From NCBI GenBank assembly GCA_021464245.1, contig JADCRB010000013.1, forward strand, positions 11,211,350 to 11,275,349: 64,000 nucleotides of DNA. The letters are read 5' to 3'. Both the position numbers and the translations under genes were made by a program. Positions 33,258 to 43,237 of the stretch are shown in pieces. Within the stretch, counting starts at the first letter, position 1. Every line of letters starts with the position of its first letter. This DNA is from Carallia brachiata (lineage: Eukaryota > Streptophyta > Magnoliopsida > Malpighiales > Rhizophoraceae). The notes under the pieces were generated by a model that was not told the origin of the DNA, did not search any database, and was given only the letters and a program-made list of their open reading frames with translations.

Positions 33258-33736
33258 ACCCTTCTTCACTTGATGGAACAAGTGCACCTACTTGCTGGAG
33301 TGCTTGTTAAATTGATCTAAGTGTTAGTCTCAGATGGAAGAAAAAGGCAAAGAGTAGTCTCAGATGGAAGAAAAAGGCAAAGAACAAGTAAAATATAAAG
33401 AGATAAATACTCCATGTTGAATTTTTACTGCGAAAGCGGACACGCGCGAGAGCGATCGCAGGAGGGAAGGAGAGAGAACAAGTAACAAATAAATGAACCC
33501 TTCTTCACTTGATGGAACAAGTGCACCTACTTGCTGGAGTGCTTGTTAAATTGATCTAAGTGTTAGTCTCAGATGGAAGAAAAAGGCAAAGAGTAGTCTC
33601 AGATGGAAGAAAAAGGCAAAGAACAAGTAAAATATAAAGAGATAAATACTCCATGTTGAATTTTTACTGCGAAAGCGGACACGCGCGAGAGCGATCGCAG
33701 GAGGGAAGGAGAGAGAACAAGTAACAAATAAATGAA
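33258..33736. repeat. Two identical 239-bp tandem repeats
   Basis: The unit starting cccttcttcacttgatggaa occurs at about 33258-33496 and again at about 33497-33736 with no difference noticed by eye. Each unit joins intron sequence (homologous to the same place in copy 2), the shared left flank, and the first ~84 bases of the TRIM LTR (tgttgaatttttactgcg...). The duplication therefore happened after the TRIM inserted, and recently. Inside each unit a 34-bp phrase (starting gtctcagatggaagaaaaag) is itself doubled. Confidence 0.85.
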
Positions 33737-34429
33737 CCACTAACACCACTCCACACTAAAATCAATTGGCTTAGTTTAATGGGTTATAAGCTCATTTATT
33801 AGTTGCTCCAACTTTATTCCCTCTTTCCATGTGGGATTTGTTAGCCACTTTGGATTTATAAGCCACTTCAAGGGAGCTCACAAACGTTACTCCAACACTC
33901 CCTCTCAATTGTCAGTGGACTTGCTCTCCAATACATTTAGGAACACATTACATCTTTGCCTCTTGGCCGCCTTACTTAACTGCCTGGTCTCTTGATGGAC
34001 CGCTTTGTCAGGGGCTTTTTATTTTCGGCTTTCAATTTTGAGGCATTACATCTTTGCCTCTTGGCCGCATGACTACTTAACTGCTTGGTCTTTTGATGAA
34101 CCGCTTTGTCAGGGGCTTTTTATTTTCGGCCTTCAATTTTGAGAGTGTAGCTCCTTCTTTTGAAATCCACATGTCCCGCAAGATCATTTGTACTATGATA
34201 CCATGTTGAATTTTTATTGCGAAAGCGGACACACGCGAGAGCGATCACAGGAGGAAAAGAGCGAGAACAAGTAACAAACAAATGAACCACTAACATCACT
34301 CCACACTAAAATCAATTAGCTTAATTTAATTGGTTATAGGCTCATTTATTAATTGCTCCAACTTTACTCTCTCTTTCCATGTGGGATTTATTAGCCATTT
34401 CAAAGGAGCTCACAAATGTTACTCCAACA
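33654..34429 (-). mobile_element. Complete TRIM retrotransposon in intron 2 of EXLB copy 3
   Basis: A terminal-repeat retrotransposon in miniature with all hallmarks, on the minus strand. The 5' LTR is 34204-34429 (226 bp) and the 3' LTR 33654-33897 (244 bp; an extra 18-bp phrase explains the difference). Both run TGTTGGAGTAAC...TTCAACA on the minus strand. The primer-binding site TGGTATCATAG (34193-34203) abuts the 5' LTR and matches the initiator tRNA-Met motif with one change. A purine-rich tract ATTGAGAGGGAG (33898-33909) abuts the 3' LTR. The 5-bp target duplication ctcca flanks it (33649-33653 and 34430-34434). The ~300-bp interior has no coding capacity and includes a 98-bp tandem duplication. 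It needed enzymes from another element to move. Confidence 0.92.
33946..34142. repeat. 98-bp tandem duplication inside the TRIM
   Basis: The unit starting cattacatctttgcctcttgg occurs at 33946 and 34044, and both contain ccgctttgtcaggggctttt. A few differences and a small indel separate the two. Confidence 0.8.
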
Positions 34430-35699
34430 CTCCAATGCCTTAAAGTAACAAGTTATGTTGAGATTCATTTTGTTTTTACTTGCTCTAACTCATTGTTGAA
34501 GCTTTCCAGTTTTGGTTCCCCAATTTAAAAAAAATTAAAAAAAAGGCGTTTACCCACTAGTGGCACACTCGATTGAAAATGGCAAAACCCAATGTAGAAG
34601 AACTCACACTTGAGTGGAATATTAAACTAATCAGGTGTTGAGTCCCATATGAAAGGAAAAGGAAAAGGAAAAGAGCAAGTAAAATATACCTCAAGAATTT
34701 GGATACAAAAGTGATGTCAATGTCCATTGAGTTATTACTCTCTAACTCTATCAACAGTACTTACTTTTGCATATACTACTCAAATACTTTGATAATCTAA
34801 CTATTAGTGAGGTTAGCACCATAATTAAAATATTATCTCTCTAGCCTAACTCTAATAGTGATGAGTGATGATAATACTGATAGGCTTAATAATTTTTCTA
34901 ATATTACACTAATCCAAGTTAGGTGCAAGGCCCCACATCTCTGCACTGAAGATGGGGTGATCGTAGCGGTAACGGACTATGGCGAAGGAGACAAGACTGA
35001 CTTCATCCTGAGCACCAAGGCCTATGCAAGAATGGTGCGTCCAAACATGGCTGTCGATCTGTTTGCCTCCAGTGTCGTTGACATCGAGTACCGGTGGATC
35101 CCTTGCCGGAACCCTGGCTATTACCTCGTGTTCATGATTCATGAGCACAGCAGGTTCCCCAATTACCTAGCCATTGCTTTTTTGTTCCAACGTGGTGTTA
35201 ATGAAGTCTTAACCATTGAATTTTGGCAGGTAAGCGTCGCTCGTATTGATCTTTTTTATCTTTACAATTTTTTGTTTTTTCTATGTACGAAACTCTCATA
35301 GAGTATAAAAAAGAATTAAATATACTCAATTTTAATCTTATTCTTATTCTTATTCTTTTTTTTTTTTTTTTAGAAAACTACTTTCACGACTCAAACTTGT
35401 GATAAGTAAATTTTATCGTTACACTAGGGCAATTAAAGCATAATTGCTATTGACTAATTTGTTGTAATTGGTTACAGGATGATTGCAAGGAACGGAGAGG
35501 AATGAGAAAGGCCTACGGGGCAGTTTGGGACGTGCCTAATCCACTAAAGGGTGACCTTACCTTGTGGTTTCTGGAAAGTGGCGGCGCTGGTGGTCAAAGA
35601 TGGATTCTGTTTCCTAATGCTGTCCCAGGTAAATGGCAAGCTAGCTGGGGCAGCTTACAATTATTGACTCAGTAAGTCAGTATTTCTGCTTAACTAGAT

Positions 35700-36050
35700 G
35701 GGAGGTTTCTTTGCGATGCTCAACAAGAGTACATGCACTTTTTACTAGAAAGTGTTTTGAAATAAACCCACTTTCATTGTCCCCATCTTGCAAGCGATTG
35801 TCTATGACCATAAAATCAAGTTGATTAAACTCCTGTTTGCCAAGAACGCGAAAACTAAAAATTCTTAGGCCTGCATGAAACGTAATTAATACATCGCGCA
35901 TATTACTTAGGTATGACTCTAGAATGAATCAGATACTAAACTCTAACTGCTAACTACATTGTTCCAGGCAGTTGGTCATTGCGTCTCTCGCAATCACTTG
36001 GACAAACATTAAATCTTTTTGCTTCTTCTTTGGTTCTTTCAATCATTAGA
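35700..36050. other. 3' flank of EXLB copy 3
   Basis: Matches the 3' flanks of copies 1 and 4 ('ctatgaccataaaatcaagttgattaaactcctgtttgcc'). The string 'cttggacaaacattaaatcttttt' at about 35998-36020 recurs downstream of copy 4 at 42068. Confidence 0.5.
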
Positions 36051-36055
36051 ATAAT

Positions 36056-36500
36056 ACTGTGTTTGGGAGGGAAGAAAGTGAGAGTATTAAGGTAAATTAT
36101 TGTGTTTGGAAAATATTTGAAAAGTGGGGGAGAGAAAAGTTTCTAATTCTCTTAATTCTCTCTACCCATCAAAACCAATCCTCTAAAAAATGAGAGGAAA
36201 ATTTTTAGTTCTCCTACTAAATTTATTAAATGACTCAATTACCCCTTAAATAATTTAAAAATTACAATTTTACCTAAACAAAATATCTTAATAAAATTTA
36301 TTATGAAAGATAAAATTGTTATTTCAACACATTTTATATTCCTCTTCCCCACTTTTCACCATTTCCCAAACAAAAGAATTTATAATTTTCCTCCTTCTCA
36401 TCACCTCTTTCTAAACACAAGAGAGAATAGAAAATATTCTCTTCCTCCACTTTCATCTCCTTCACTTTCCTCTCCCTCAAAAATTTTATCTAAATACAGT
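36056..36500. mobile_element. MITE between EXLB copies 3 and 4
   Basis: Terminal inverted repeats are ACTGTGTTTGG (36056-36066) and, reversed, ACTGTATTTAG (36490-36500). The interior is about 420 bp, non-coding, with 'gggagggaagaaagtgagag' facing 'ctccttcactttcctctccct'. The homologous place after copy 4 (about 42118-42140) lacks it: catt-ggagaaaagttacattg against catt-agaa...aaaagtttattg. That empty site confirms insertion after the block duplication. The transposase family and exact target duplication were not determined. Confidence 0.7.
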
Positions 36501-36769
36501 GTAAAAGTTTATTGTATAAAATTTTTCTACAGAAATATCTATAAACATTTTTTAGAGTAGTTCTAAAACACTACAAAAATTTCTCAATAACTTGATAAAG
36601 CAGACTGCAATAAAGAGTAAATTTGCTGTAACGTGATTGCACTATCATAACAGCAAATTTTACTTTAGAAAAAATAACTTTATACACGATTTGCAGCGAT
36701 TCATTCAAATTTTAGTATAGCCCTCTTTCCAGTTCAACAATTAATTCAACCCATCCGGAATACTAATTC

Positions 36770-37200
36770 GCATTGCAAGTTGCAAGTATTAGATAGAGTA
36801 GCACTTGCTCAGCTAAAGGCTAGAGACTGAGGGTTCTTGTGCACGAGCTTCTCACCTTGCGAATTTTGAAATGGATATAGAAACGGTTGTTACTCGTACA
36901 TAGCCCTTGACATTTGCACTTTAAGAAGGAGTTTTGAAAGGCTGGATTAATGATGTCCTTTCAATTAAATGGTGGAGAACCGTAATAATTAATTTGGTCC
37001 AAAAGCACATTAATCATGTTTAGAAATTGTTCATTTTAATTCATTTATAAAAGATAAGGTGGACAAAAAGTGAATTTGAGCGAGAACATTTCAGGCGGCT
37101 TTTGCTAATGCATTCTGTGAGAATCTTTTATAGTATATACCATGGAAACGGGTCTTGAGGGGTCAACAAAAAGGGCCGTCTACATTGACTTGCCAAACGT
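36770..37200 (+). promoter_or_regulatory. Upstream block of EXLB copy 4
   Basis: Carries 'gcacttgctcagctaaaggcta', 'cgtacatagcccttgac' and the conserved ggggtcaacaaaaagggccg at 37159-37178, which continues into tctacattgacttgcc. About 1.2 kb of AT-rich sequence, absent from copies 1 and 2, separates it from the TATA box. Confidence 0.6.
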
Positions 37201-38440
37201 CACTAACAAAATCCTAATCGATGTTTTAAGAAACAAAATGACTAATGAACTAAAAAACTCAAAAGTTTAAAGTTCAACTCATGTAAGTAAAATTGAATTG
37301 ATAAATTGATATTTAATATTAAATATATCAAATATATATATATGTGTGTGTGTCAATATTATATATAAAATATAAGTATTGCATATTAGAACACTAATGT
37401 TTATAGATTTAATATATATATGATTTACAGTAAAGTAAGATTACAAATTAATAGATTAAAAAATTTAAATAAATTTCATTTATACATGAATTAAAGGATA
37501 ATAGACGTTTTAACGAAGAATAATAAACATTTAAAACAAATTACATTTTAGGAATAATATTTATATAAAATATCAATTTTTACATACATTTTTTGACACA
37601 TTTATCAATTTTTACATACATTTTTTTTCACATTTTTACATCCATTAAAAAGATTATAATTGACATATTTAATAAAATATTAAATTATTCTAACAAAATA
37701 TAAGTTATAGATATTAATTTATTTTGTTTTTACGTACAATATTTCTTTTTTTTATCCAATTTTCATGTCCAAATCCTTGACGCGATGTTGTAATTATAAA
37801 AAATTAATAGTATTCTTACAGTTCAAAGGTTGTCATTTTCCAAAGCAAACTTTTCCATTGTCCGATGCAACTTTATCTGTCTTCCAAAATTGGACGTGCA
37901 ATCAACGGCTATCTCACCTACTATATATGGACCAAATCGAAAACAATCAATCTAATTCACTTGTTCTTAGTTAAATTGGTCAATTTTTTGATTGAATTAG
38001 TCGGTTTTCCAATTTTTATACCAATTCACTGATCCTCTGGTTTTTTTACATAACTAGATTAGATTACGAACTGATTCTCAGTTTTTTCAATTGAACCGAT
38101 CAGTTCAATTCAGTTCTTAAAACCATGATCCTAATCCTTCCAAATCCTTCCATGTTGGGGGAAAAATTATTAAAAAAATAAAAGAAAATGAAATTGACTA
38201 TAAATGGAATAAAAAAATAATTTTTTATCTATAAAAAGTCTATTAGATCATTAATTACATAATTATAATTTTTTCTATTCTTATAAATTTCACACTGTTT
38301 TCACAAGAGTAGAACTCAAAATCTTTTTAATAAAAATCTTAACTTTTAATTATTAGGGTATTCCCCAAAAAAAATACAATGGAAGTACACTTATTACTCC
38401 AACATTGGTAAAATTCTATTTGGCTCAATATATACGTACT
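37200..38440. other. AT-rich insertion between upstream block and TATA box of copy 4
   Basis: About 1.2 kb without gene-like frames. It contains 'ttggtc..aattttttgattgaattagtcggtttt' style pyrimidine-rich repeats near 37970-38100 and a repeated 'tttttacatacatttttt' phrase near 37577-37622. It is flanked on both sides by 'cctaatcg/cctaatcctt' strings that also occur in copy 5, so it is probably an insertion. The class is unknown. Confidence 0.4.
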
Positions 38441-38442
38441 CA

Positions 38443-38450
38443 TATAAATA
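38443..38450 (+). promoter_or_regulatory. TATA box of EXLB copy 4
   Basis: TATAAATA about 107 bases before the ATG, the same spacing as in copy 1. In copies 3 and 5 this site is degraded. Confidence 0.7.
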
Positions 38451-38556
38451 GGGGGGCTGTGGTTTCTTTTGCTTCCCATCTCACCCAAAGCATCTTTCTT
38501 TCAACTTAATTTTTTTTTCTTCGATTTTGTGATAACACTCAATTCATAACAAAGAT

Positions 38557-41421
38557 ATGGAATTTTCACTTAGATATACTTATAGCCTTCTCTGTGCCTT
38601 CCTGTTATTGCCTGCAATAAGTTACTCCCAATTCATATGCTCAAGGGCAACTTTCTATGGTAGTCCTGATGGCTTAGGGACACCAAGTACGTAAACATTT
38701 CTGGGCCTCTCTACATTTATTTCTATGTTCAAGAACTAAGATTTTCATTCAAATCTGCGTATAAACTTACCGTGTTCTGGGTAAAATGGTGTAATGTAAA
38801 TGTAGCTGGAGCTTGTGGGTTTGGAGAATACGGAAGGACCATCAATGATGGTTATGTAGCTGGTGTTTCAAAGCTTTACCGGAACGGCAGCGGCTGTGGT
38901 GAATGCTATCAGGTTAAAATTCAAGCCACTTTTTACGACAACTCCTCGATCAATAAGTTTTGATTATTGATTATTGAGTAAGTAACGCTGGAATTGGTTT
39001 AAACATGTCAAACATAAACTTACACATCCTCTAACCAAAAGAGATGACCAAATCCCCACATATAGTGAGCGGGGATGGAGAGGATGAACTACCAAATTTA
39101 ATGCATGAATCAGTTTTAATAAGAGCTTTAACGCAGTTTAGTCTTAGGTAGTGATAGTCACTCAATTTATACAACATTATCTGATAATTTATTTTTTTTT
39201 TCATACTTCAATTATTTAATAATCAATATAACTTTGTTACTACCTAATATGTCTTTCTTATGAGTAAGTTAGATTCATTGTGTACTGTAAAATTATGTGA
39301 AAGTTATTCATATAAGTTAAATTAAAAATCTTCCTTCCTTATAATAATTAGATCTCACTTAGAACTTAATTCATAATAGAACACACTGCGAGAAAAGTTA
39401 TATGGAAGATCCTGAATAAATTTGAAATTAAGATTTTATTGTTATTATTGTTCCTCACCGGATATCAAGGTTTGCTTGAGGATGTGCAATTGCCCACTCT
39501 AAAACAGAAAAATGAAATATAATTTATATTAATTTTAATTTATTATCCCCTCAAATTTATGTTTTTGCTTTCTGTCAATTACTTCTAGGAAAAGGTGGTA
39601 TTAAAAAAAAAAAAAAACTCAAGTTTATACTATTAACCCGCCAAAATTTATGTTTTATTCTCATTAAATTTTATATTTTATATTTTATTCTAACTCTTTT
39701 GTTTTGTTTCAATGGAAAAGTAATGTGTTTATTTATTGTGTAAGTTATTATTTATTAATAAAATAATATTATTTTATAATTTATATTAATGTTTACAATG
39801 AAAAAGTTGGAAAAAAAATTTAATTCTTATTTGTCCCCCTCACTCTAACTTCTAAATCCGCCACTATTATTTGTGTTAGTTTTAGGTACTAACAATTAAT
39901 CTGGGTGTGCTTCACAAAATACACAATTACCTTGGAAATAAGTTGGTCACACACTCTTTTAAGAGAAATTTAGTGATATTTTCCCCCATTTTTTCTTGAT
40001 GGGCCAAGTGCACCAACTTGCTGTAGTGCTTACTTTTGATCATCTAGACCATCATTGAAATTAGCACTATAATTAAACTCTTCCAGCCTTTAGCTCTAGA
40101 GGTGATGAATGATAATAATGAGATGGGCTTATTGATTATCCTTTTTCCATTGCACTAATCCAGGTTAGGTGCAAGGCCCCACAGCTTTGCAATGATAAAG
40201 GCGTGAACGTAGTGGTGACGGACTATGGTGAAGGAGACAAAACTGACTTCATCCTAAGCACCAAGGCCTACGCAAGTATGGCACGTCCAAACATGTCTGC
40301 CGACCTGTTCGCCAACGGTGTCGTTGACATCGAGTACCGGAGGATCCCTTGCCGGTACCTCGAAGACTATAACCTCATGTTCATGGTCCATGATGACAGC
40401 AAGTTCCCTGATTACCTAGCCATTGCTTTTTTGTACCTCCGTCGTGCCGTTGCAGATGTCTTAGCCATTGACATTTGGGAGGTAAGCTCCAAGTCCATTG
40501 ATCAGATCTTCACAATTTTCTGTTCTAATAATAATCATTCTCAAGCTACACAAGAAACAAATAAATCATAACTAAAAAAGGGATTTCTTGGCGTACCAGT
40601 CTTCCACATATTAAAAATAGAATATTAAAATTTTAGAATATACAAAACTGCTTCAAGTCATATATCTAAAATCATTGTCTTTAGCATTCTAATTACTGTA
40701 CCAGAGCCAATGCAAATGTGTATTGCAAGATTATTGGTAGAGATTCTTTTTTTTTTTTTGCAGTAAACCAGTATAAATCCTTTAAGAAGAATTTTATTGG
40801 GAAAGTTAAGTGCACTTACATAATTGTTTTGAGACATATCCATCGAGACAGTTATCTCTTGTGGATTATATATGTTGAGACACAAATGCTTGTGGCAGCT
40901 AATTAGAAAAAAAAATTTGTTAATTAATATAATAAAAATCTAAAGAGATATGACTATTACATAACTTTAATTAATAAAAAATAAGTATCAATAATTTTAA
41001 GTAATAAAAAATAAGTGTCGAGTGCGTTTATGAAGCACGTAAAATAGGCAAGGCCAATGCGTATGCCACACTGTGGAGTATGGAAAAAATCAAATATACC
41101 CAATTCTTATCCTTATTTTATTGAGAGGATAGGCTGTTCCTACTACCTACTTGAACTTGTGACAATTAAATTTACTATCATGCCAAGGCAAATTAAGGAT
41201 AGCTGCTACGTCTAATCTGTTTTTATTGGTTACAGGATGATCGGCAGGAGTGGAGAGGCATGAGAAAGGCCTATGGGGCAGTTTGGGACATGCCTAATCC
41301 ACCAAAGCGTGACCTTACCTTGAGGTTTCAGGTAAGTGGCGTCGTTGGTGGTCAAGGACGGATTGTGTTCCCTAATGCTGTCCCAGGTAAATGGGAAGCT
41401 GGAGCAGCTTACAATTACTGA
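38557..41421 (+). CDS. Expansin-like B protein, copy 4 (open, mosaic)
   Basis: Exons 38557-38686, 38806-38912, 40164-40481 and 41236-41421 join to 741 nt and 246 residues with standard splice sites. The signal peptide is about 1-25 (LLCAFLLLPAISYS). Domain 1 strings are SRATFYGSPDGLG, GACGFGEYGRTIN, GSGCGECYQVRC and VVTDYGEGDKTDFILS. Domain 2 strings are DDRQEWRGMRKAYGAVWDM and PNPPKRDLTLRF. Oddities: the SPDC cysteine is Gly, the Trp of NWLQ is Arg (GGQGRIVF), and the protein ends at AGAAYNY, a few residues early. Exons 1-2 resemble copy 5 and exon 3 resembles copies 2 and 5. The end of exon 4 and the 3' flank resemble copies 1 and 3, so the gene looks like a recombinant. It may be expressed, but loss of a conserved Cys and Trp makes full function doubtful. 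Confidence 0.82.
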
Positions 41422-41429
41422 CTCAGTAT

Positions 41430-42380
41430 TTCAGCTTAACTAAATAAGAGCTACCTACCGTGGGGATTTTCCTCTAATTTGTTTGCTTATACTTTATATA
41501 TGTTTCGTAAAGTCAGCAAGTATTATTTGCTGTGCTCGATAAGAGTATGTATACCTTTCACTCGAAAGGATTTGAAATGAAGCCAATTTCCTCTTCCCCA
41601 TGTTGCTAGCGCTTATCTATGACTATAAAATCAAGTTGAATAAACTCCTGTTTGCCAAGAAGTAACTATTGTTAGGCCTGCATGAAACAAAATCAAGTCG
41701 AACAAACATCGCTTCAATTACTTAAGGTATAAGATTGAGTCATATATTAAACTCTAATTGCTATTTGCTAAGACCACTAGTTTAACTGCTAAAATAAGCA
41801 CAACTCAGTTAAATAACTGAAAATATGGAAAAAGATGCCAAGGTCGATTTTGAACGGAGGACGGCAGGAAATAAAAAGCCAGCCTCCAGGAGGGGGGACC
41901 ACTGGACTGGAAGTCGTTTACTTTTTGATATTAAGTTACAGAAAATATTTGGTCGTTTAAAATTGGAGACCTTCCTAGTGAAAAAGCACCTTGTTAACCG
42001 CCCGAACTAGAGGCGTTGGTTGATGATTAGGCGCCAGTGCTTCTATAAATACGGAAGTTTCGATCCTTTGGACAAACATTAAATCTTTTTTTCTTCTTTC
42101 TTTGGTTCTTTCAATCATTGGAGAAAAGTTACATTGTATAAAATTTTCGCGCAGAAAGATCTAAACATTTTTTAGAGCAATTTTAAAATACTACAAAAAT
42201 TTCCCGATAACTTAATTTCAGTAAAATAAATTGCAGTCAAGAGTGATTTATTTTATCTTGTGAGTAAATTCAGTATAACCTGATTGCACTGTTGTGAGAG
42301 TGAATTTTGTTTTAGAGAACATAACTTTATTGCATTGAAGCAATTCATTCAAATTTCAGTAAAGCCCTTTTCCGGTTCAA
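41430..42380. other. Spacer between EXLB copies 4 and 5
   Basis: The 3' flank of copy 4 (to about 41690) is followed by sequence homologous to the region after copy 3, without its MITE. A short open frame starting near 41825 (MEKDAKVDFERRTAG) sits in a GC-richer patch and has no recognisable homology. Confidence 0.45.
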
Positions 42381-42800
42381 CAATTAATTGATAGAGTAGC
42401 ACTTGCTTAGCTAAAGGTTTGAGACTGAGGGTTCTAGTGCACGAGCTTCTCACCTTGCGAATTTTGAAATGGATATAGAAAAGGTCGTTAATCGTACATA
42501 GCCCTTGATGTTTGCCTTTTAAGGAGTTTTGAAAGGTTGGATGAACGATGTCCTTGCAATTAAATGGTGGAGAACCGTAATAATTAATTTGGTCCAAAAG
42601 CACATTAATCATATTTAGAAATTGCTCATTTTAATTCATTTGTAAAAGATAAAGTGGCCAAGAAGTGAATGTGAATGAGAACGTTTAGGCGGATTTTGCT
42701 ATCAGAATCTTTATATTAGATATATACCATGGAAATGAGTCTTGAGTGGTCAACGAAAAGGGCCGTCTATATTGACCTGCCAAACGTCACTAACTAAACC
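42380..42800 (+). promoter_or_regulatory. Upstream block of EXLB copy 5
   Basis: Same block order as for copies 3 and 4, including ggtcaacgaaaagggccg (42748-42765) followed by tctatattgacctgcc. The TATA position reads tactcataaatgggg (about 43113-43126) and runs into a G15 tract (43123-43137), so the core promoter looks broken. Confidence 0.6.
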
Positions 42801-43237
42801 TAATCCTTCCAAATCCTTCCGTGTTGGGAGAAAAGTTATTAAAATAATAAAAGAAAATAAAATTGAATATGAATGCAATAGAAATAAATTATATAAAACG
42901 GTATATAAAAAATGCACATTTTTCTATTCATTAAGAGGTTTGTTATTTTATGAGTTATATAATGAGATAATTCACGCTCTTTCTAAAATTAGAGCACTAA
43001 GATGTCTAAAATAAAGCATTTTGAAACTTAATTACTAAGATGTCTACTAAAGGAGAAAAATACACTTAATATTCTAACATTAGTAAAATTCAATTTGGCT
43101 CCACATATACATACTCATAAATGGGGGGGGGGGGGGGTGTTTGGTTTCTTTTGCTTCCCATCTCACCCAAACCATCTTTCTTTCAACTTAATATTTTTCC
43201 TTTGATTTTGTGAGATCACTTAATTTATCACAAAGAT

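Larger units (their letters stand above)
32660..35675 (+). pseudogene. Expansin-like B, copy 3, multiply damaged
   Basis: Exon counterparts are 32660-32792, 32908-33014, 34918-35229 and 35478-35675. Lesions seen: the conserved Cys of GACGFG is Arg (TGT to CGT). The exon 3 acceptor reads aatccaa|GTT instead of aatccag|GTT (position 34917 is A), so the next usable AG shifts the frame. A four-base AGCT duplication near 35641-35650 changes the C-terminus to WGSLQLLTQ-TAA. The TATA box is degraded, and intron 2 has swollen to about 1.9 kb by a TRIM insertion and tandem duplications. Domain strings such as VTDYGEGDKTDFILSTKAYA remain clear. It is very unlikely to give a normal product. Confidence 0.88.

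Noticed and set aside
36303..36560. 85-residue plus-strand open frame
   Set aside because: It lies inside the MITE and is a pyrimidine-rich artefact of its inverted-repeat arm.
41825..42010. Small open frame MEKDAKVDFERRTAG between EXLB copies 4 and 5
   Set aside because: No homology recognised, no conserved counterpart after copy 3, no clear promoter.
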